This document shows positions 6,825 to 9,816 of a DNA stretch of 9,816 nucleotides, in pieces. Both the position numbers and the translations under genes were made by a program. The notes beneath the pieces are model-generated. The model was given only the letters and a program-made list of their open reading frames with translations. It was not told the DNA's origin and did not search any database. The stretch's first letter is position 1. Each line of letters starts with the position of its first letter. The DNA is from Syntrophomonadaceae bacterium (GTDB taxonomy: Bacteria; Bacillota; Syntrophomonadia; Syntrophomonadales; Syntrophomonadaceae). Location: contig JAAZOA010000339.1 in NCBI GenBank assembly GCA_012798055.1, positions 1 to 9,816 on the forward strand. The letters run 5' to 3'.

Positions 6825-6870
6825 ATAAAATACTGGAAGCAACAGATCGAATAAAAGAGGGGGCTAATAC

Positions 6871-8370
6871 GTGAGGTATTCCAGCAGCAGGGGACAGTAC
6901 CCCCCGGTAAGCGCAGCGGAGGCTATTAAGATGGGACTAGCTCCGGATGGCGGACTATTCGTTCCCGACCAGATCCCGGTTTTGTCTTCCGCTGACTGGG
7001 AACTGATGACCAGTCAGAATTATCAGGAGCGGGCTGGGCACATATTGGGGCTCTTCCTGGAGGAATTTACGGCCGATGAGATACGGGATTGCGTGGAAGG
7101 GGCATACAATTCGACCAACTTCGATGATTCGCGCATCGCGCCTACGGCAGAACTGGGCAGGCAGGTTTTCGTCCTCGAGCTTTGGCACGGGCCGACCTGT
7201 GCGTTCAAGGATATGGCTTTGCAGCTATTGCCCCGCTTGTTGGTCGCGAGTGCCCGGAAAACCGGGGAACAGAGCGAAATTGTGATCCTGGTTGCCACTT
7301 CCGGAGACACCGGCAAAGCCGCCCTGGAAGGCTTCAAAGATGTTCCAGGGGTAAAAATAATCGTCTTCTATCCCCAGGACGGCGTAAGCGAAGTGCAGAA
7401 ACGGCAAATGATCAGCCAATTCGGGAATAACGTTTATGTGGCTGCCGTAAGCGGTAATTTTGACGATGCCCAGAACGGCGTCAAGCAGATATTTTCCGAT
7501 CGATCCTTTATAGACAGTCTGGCTCAGCACGGGATGAAGATGTCGTCCGCCAATTCAATCAATTGGGGGCGGCTCCTGCCGCAAATAGTGTATTACTTAT
7601 CGGCCTACGCGGATCTTGTAGGCGCGAAACGGCTGATTGCTGGGGATAAGGTGAATGTAGTCGTGCCTACCGGCAATTTCGGCAATATCCTGGCAGCCTT
7701 CTATGCGGGGCAGATGGGTATGCCTATCAACCGCCTGATCTTCGCCTCCAATGCCAACAATGTATTGACGGAGTTCATCCGAACCGGGCGCTATGACCGC
7801 AAAAGGAGCTTTGTGAAGACCATCTCCCCCTCCATGGATATCCTGATCTCATCCAATTTGGAGCGGTTGCTGTTTGAACTGACCGGGCATGATGCGCTCA
7901 AGGTCAGGGCGTGGATGGAAGAACTCAGAGACAGCGGTTGTTATCAGGTCGACATGGAGACCGCCAGGAAACTTGACCAGTATTTCTGGGCGGATTTCGC
8001 CAGTGATGACGAGACGCATATGACCATCCGCAAAATCTGGCAGGAGGAGGGCTATCTTCTGGATACCCATACCGCTGTAGGTTTTGATGTATATGACAAG
8101 TATGTTCTAGCCACCGGAGACCAGACCCCGACCATAATTGCTTCTACCGCCAGCCCCTATAAATTTGGGAGAAGTGTAGCTGAAGCCATACTGCCAATGG
8201 AATTACTGGAAGGGCAGGATGAATTCTCGGTCCTGGAGGTATTGGCGGAATTTACCAATATCCCCGTGCCTGCGGCGATCAAAGGGCTGGACCAACGCCC
8301 CATTCTGCATGCCACAGTCACCTCCAAAGAAGGTATGCAGGCCACAGTAGCAAAATTTCTTGAATTGTAG
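6871..8370 (+). CDS. thrC: Threonine synthase
   Basis: This PLP-dependent enzyme converts O-phosphohomoserine and water to L-threonine and phosphate in the cytoplasm. At 499 residues it is of the long type. The N-terminus (RYSSSRGQYPPVSAAEAIKMG, then LAPDGGLFVP) is the family signature, with SSRG where STRG is usual. The PLP lysine is K113 in GPTCAFKDMALQ. ATSGDTGKAAL (142-152) and VPTGNFGNILA (265-275) are the conserved cofactor and phosphate-binding loops. SSANSINWGRLLPQI (225-239) is also characteristic. The start is GTG, chosen because GAGGGGG (6857-6863) lies 7 bases upstream and the N-terminal motif begins at once. Convergent with it is a candidate homoserine kinase that would make its substrate. 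No hom or asd gene is in the window. Confidence 0.96.
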   Translation: MRYSSSRGQYPPVSAAEAIKMGLAPDGGLFVPDQIPVLSSADWELMTSQNYQERAGHILGLFLEEFTADEIRDCVEGAYNSTNFDDSRIAPTAELGRQVFVLELWHGPTCAFKDMALQLLPRLLVASARKTGEQSEIVILVATSGDTGKAALEGFKDVPGVKIIVFYPQDGVSEVQKRQMISQFGNNVYVAAVSGNFDDAQNGVKQIFSDRSFIDSLAQHGMKMSSANSINWGRLLPQIVYYLSAYADLVGAKRLIAGDKVNVVVPTGNFGNILAAFYAGQMGMPINRLIFASNANNVLTEFIRTGRYDRKRSFVKTISPSMDILISSNLERLLFELTGHDALKVRAWMEELRDSGCYQVDMETARKLDQYFWADFASDDETHMTIRKIWQEEGYLLDTHTAVGFDVYDKYVLATGDQTPTIIASTASPYKFGRSVAEAILPMELLEGQDEFSVLEVLAEFTNIPVPAAIKGLDQRPILHATVTSKEGMQATVAKFLEL

Positions 8371-8418
8371 CCTGCCTGGGTATAAAACAGAGAGCATGGT
8401 GTCGGCAGCAAGATTGTT

Positions 8419-8458
8419 AAAAAGGAAAGCCCACCCGGAAAGGTGGGCTGATCTTTTT
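8419..8458. terminator. Bidirectional terminator between thrC and the proposed homoserine kinase gene
   Basis: AGCCCACC (8428-8435) pairs with GGTGGGCT (8442-8449) around a 6-base loop. A T-tract (8454-8458) follows on the plus strand. The A-run at 8419-8423 gives a T-tract on the minus strand. It lies between the converging stop codons (8370 and 8465) and can serve both genes. Confidence 0.87.
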
Positions 8459-8464
8459 ATTGGG

Positions 8465-9679
8465 CTAACGACTGAGGATGAAGCGGTCCATCAATTCGTG
8501 ACCGTTGGCTATATAGATCCCCGATGCTGCGGCTGTGTCTTCATCAAATCGATTGGCGTGAGATTGAACCGGTCTGTTTTTGTCAAAAAGCAGAAAAGGT
8601 ACCGGATCGCTGGTATGGGTCTTGACGGCGATCGGGGTAGGGTGGTCAGGCATGATCAAGATCCTGATATCATCGAAATCATCCAGTTCAGCCAGAACCT
8701 GACCTACAACCAACTGATCGATCTGTTCGATAGACCAGATTTTCTTATCCATCGCTCCATGATGTCCTGCTTCGTCTGGGGATTCGATATGCAGGTACAC
8801 AAAATCCTGGCCGGCTTTCAACTCATCCAGTGACGCCCGGATTTTGCCAGCAAAATCGGTCACTACACCACCGGTAGCGCCTGGTACCTTTACCGGCTTC
8901 AGACCGGCGCACATGCCCAATCCTTTGACCAGGTCAACAGCACATACGACTGATCCCTCTATTTGATATTTGTCGCGAAAACTTGTCAGTGCCGGCTTGC
9001 CGCCCTGGCCCCAAAACCACAGGGAAGTAGCGGGATTAATGCCCCGCAGGCGTCGCATTTGATTGACCGGGTGATCAGTCAGTATGGGTTCACTCTTCAT
9101 CATCAGTTCCAGCAGCGGCGCGCTATCTCGTCCGGAGGGCAGGTAGTCTTTTATCACCCGGTCTGATATGTCATGGGGAGGGGTGAGTTCTAAAGACTTG
9201 CCCAGCCCATTTTTCCAAACCAGCAGATGGCGATAACTTATTCCGGCATGAAACTGGAAGGTCTCGTTTCCCAATATCTGTTCGACCGCGCGAATCAACT
9301 GGGCTGACTCCGCTGAGCTTATTTCTCCGGAGGAATAATCTACCATGGTCTTGTCCCGGTATTCGGATTCGGAAGAAAGGGTGACCAGATTGCAGCGCAA
9401 GGCCATATCAGCTGGCGTCAGTTCTACGCCCATGCTAACTGCTTCCAAAGGTGAACGACCAGTATAGTATTTGGCAGGATTATAGCCCATTGCTGACAAA
9501 TTGGCGACATCGCTCCCGGGAGGAAAACCTTCCGGAATTGTCCGGACCATGCCGAGCTCGGACACCTTCGCCAATTTATCCATGTTAGGAGTACGGGCAG
9601 CCTGTAAAGGAGTTTGGTTTCCCAACGCACTAATTTTATAGTCAGCCATACCATCGGTCAAAATGAGCATGTATTTCAA
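8465..9679 (-). CDS. ApgM-type phosphoglycerate mutase family protein, proposed homoserine kinase
   Basis: This 404-residue member of the alkaline phosphatase superfamily is related to archaeal-type cofactor-independent phosphoglycerate mutase. Active-site residues are D9 (ILTDGMAD), nucleophile S56 with D57 (PPGSDVANLSAMGY), D302 and H306 (SPDEAGHHG), D345 and H346 (IMPDHPTP) and H355 (KTHTSDPVPF). The set is complete. Bacterial members near threonine genes carry the family name 'proposed homoserine kinase' (TIGR02535), standing in for ThrB, which makes O-phosphohomoserine from homoserine and ATP. The nearby thrC supports that reading. True phosphoglycerate mutase activity is the alternative. 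The start is TTG at 9679. AGGAG (9687-9691, minus strand) is 7 bases before it, whereas the ATG three codons in would be 16 bases away. MKYMLILTDGMAD also fits the usual N-terminus. Confidence 0.88.
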   Translation of the reverse strand: MKYMLILTDGMADYKISALGNQTPLQAARTPNMDKLAKVSELGMVRTIPEGFPPGSDVANLSAMGYNPAKYYTGRSPLEAVSMGVELTPADMALRCNLVTLSSESEYRDKTMVDYSSGEISSAESAQLIRAVEQILGNETFQFHAGISYRHLLVWKNGLGKSLELTPPHDISDRVIKDYLPSGRDSAPLLELMMKSEPILTDHPVNQMRRLRGINPATSLWFWGQGGKPALTSFRDKYQIEGSVVCAVDLVKGLGMCAGLKPVKVPGATGGVVTDFAGKIRASLDELKAGQDFVYLHIESPDEAGHHGAMDKKIWSIEQIDQLVVGQVLAELDDFDDIRILIMPDHPTPIAVKTHTSDPVPFLLFDKNRPVQSHANRFDEDTAAASGIYIANGHELMDRFILSR

Positions 9680-9686
9680 GTTGATT

Positions 9687-9691
9687 CTCCT
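9687..9691 (-). promoter_or_regulatory. Ribosome binding site that decides a TTG start
   Basis: AGGAG within GAGAGGAG on the minus strand lies 7 bases from TTG (9679-9677). The alternative ATG (9670-9668) would be 16 bases away. The spacing favours TTG. Confidence 0.7.
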
Positions 9692-9712
9692 CTCGACAAA
9701 ACAGTTGACCTT

Positions 9713-9721
9713 AGTATATCA
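9713..9721 (-). promoter_or_regulatory. Extended -10 promoter of the proposed homoserine kinase gene
   Basis: On the minus strand the sequence is TGATATACT, a TGN-extended -10 box (TATACT). No good -35 is found at 17-18 bases (GTATAT/TGTATA), which extended -10 promoters can tolerate. A start near 9705 would give a leader of about 26 bases. Confidence 0.5.
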
Positions 9722-9785
9722 TTAAAATCGCCACAATATACAGGCACAAGTCCGTACAGACGCCAAAACTGGTACCAAAACCAGG

Positions 9786-9814
9786 TTGACTACTTAACGG
9801 GCTGATGATATAAT
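9786..9814 (+). promoter_or_regulatory. Near-consensus promoter firing out of the right edge
   Basis: TTGACT (9786-9791), a 17-base spacer and TATAAT (9809-9814), with TGA directly before the -10 giving an extended -10 as well. It is the strongest promoter in the window. The transcript would start beyond the last base, so the gene it serves is unseen. A small inverted repeat CTGGT/ACCAG (9769-9773 and 9780-9784) sits just upstream of the -35. Confidence 0.72.
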
Positions 9815-9816
9815 AA

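Noticed and set aside
6824..6870. T-box or riboswitch upstream of thrC
   Set aside because: The predicted leader is only about 40 bases and has no specifier loop, antiterminator or attenuator hairpin.
8360..8833. 157-codon plus-strand open frame over the thrC terminator and the 3' part of the kinase gene
   Set aside because: It runs through a strong terminator hairpin and is antisense to a conserved gene. No family features are visible.
9705..9733. Plus-strand promoter with TTGACC at 9705-9710
   Set aside because: No acceptable -10 occurs 16-18 bases downstream (TCGCCA at 17). It is more likely chance within the leader of the minus-strand gene.
1..9816. CRISPR array, insertion sequence or phage remnants
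   Set aside because: No regularly spaced direct repeats, transposase-like reading frame or terminal inverted repeats were seen. All complete genes are intact and of ordinary composition.

Overview
The window looks like a chromosomal segment of a Gram-positive-type bacterium, most likely a member of the Clostridia. The evidence is strong GGAGG-type ribosome binding sites before nearly every gene, sigma-A-like promoters, a class F-type sortase, a BmrCD/TM287-288-type heterodimeric ABC exporter, and an ApgM-type proposed homoserine kinase close to threonine synthase. A syntrophic or thermophilic clostridial lineage would fit, but this is an impression and not a determination. All complete genes are intact. 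No mobile element, CRISPR array or rRNA is visible.

Region 1 (1-5000, + strand) is a transport and cell-surface cluster. It starts with the 3' end of a membrane fusion protein (RND/MacA-type adaptor). Two half-size ABC exporter subunits follow, overlapping by 4 bases, and then a class F-like sortase. The two ABC subunits have complementary defects. The first has Asp in place of the catalytic Glu and Gln in place of the switch His. The second has a deviant signature, ISQGQ. Together they would form one degenerate and one competent ATP site.

Region 2 (5025-5204) holds a promoter, tRNA-Pro(GGG) with encoded CCA, and a terminator. The terminator's T-tract doubles as the last codons of the opposing gene.

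Region 3 (5196-6689, - strand) is a two-gene unit. The upstream gene is a membrane-anchored DUF2726-like protein whose usual ELDD-type motif is missing. The downstream gene is a metallo-beta-lactamase-fold hydrolase with a full set of metal ligands. Its true start is probably 36 bases inside the longest reading frame.

Region 4 (6690-9816) is threonine biosynthesis. Threonine synthase (+, GTG start) converges on a TTG-started alkaline-phosphatase-superfamily protein of the ApgM / proposed homoserine kinase family (-). The two share a bidirectional terminator. Together they could supply the last two steps from homoserine to threonine. The right edge carries a near-consensus promoter firing out of the window.

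Nothing here is a clearly new system. The points most worth a second look are the adaptor-plus-heterodimeric-exporter-plus-sortase arrangement, the non-canonical homoserine kinase candidate, and the degenerate DUF2726 protein paired with the metallohydrolase.
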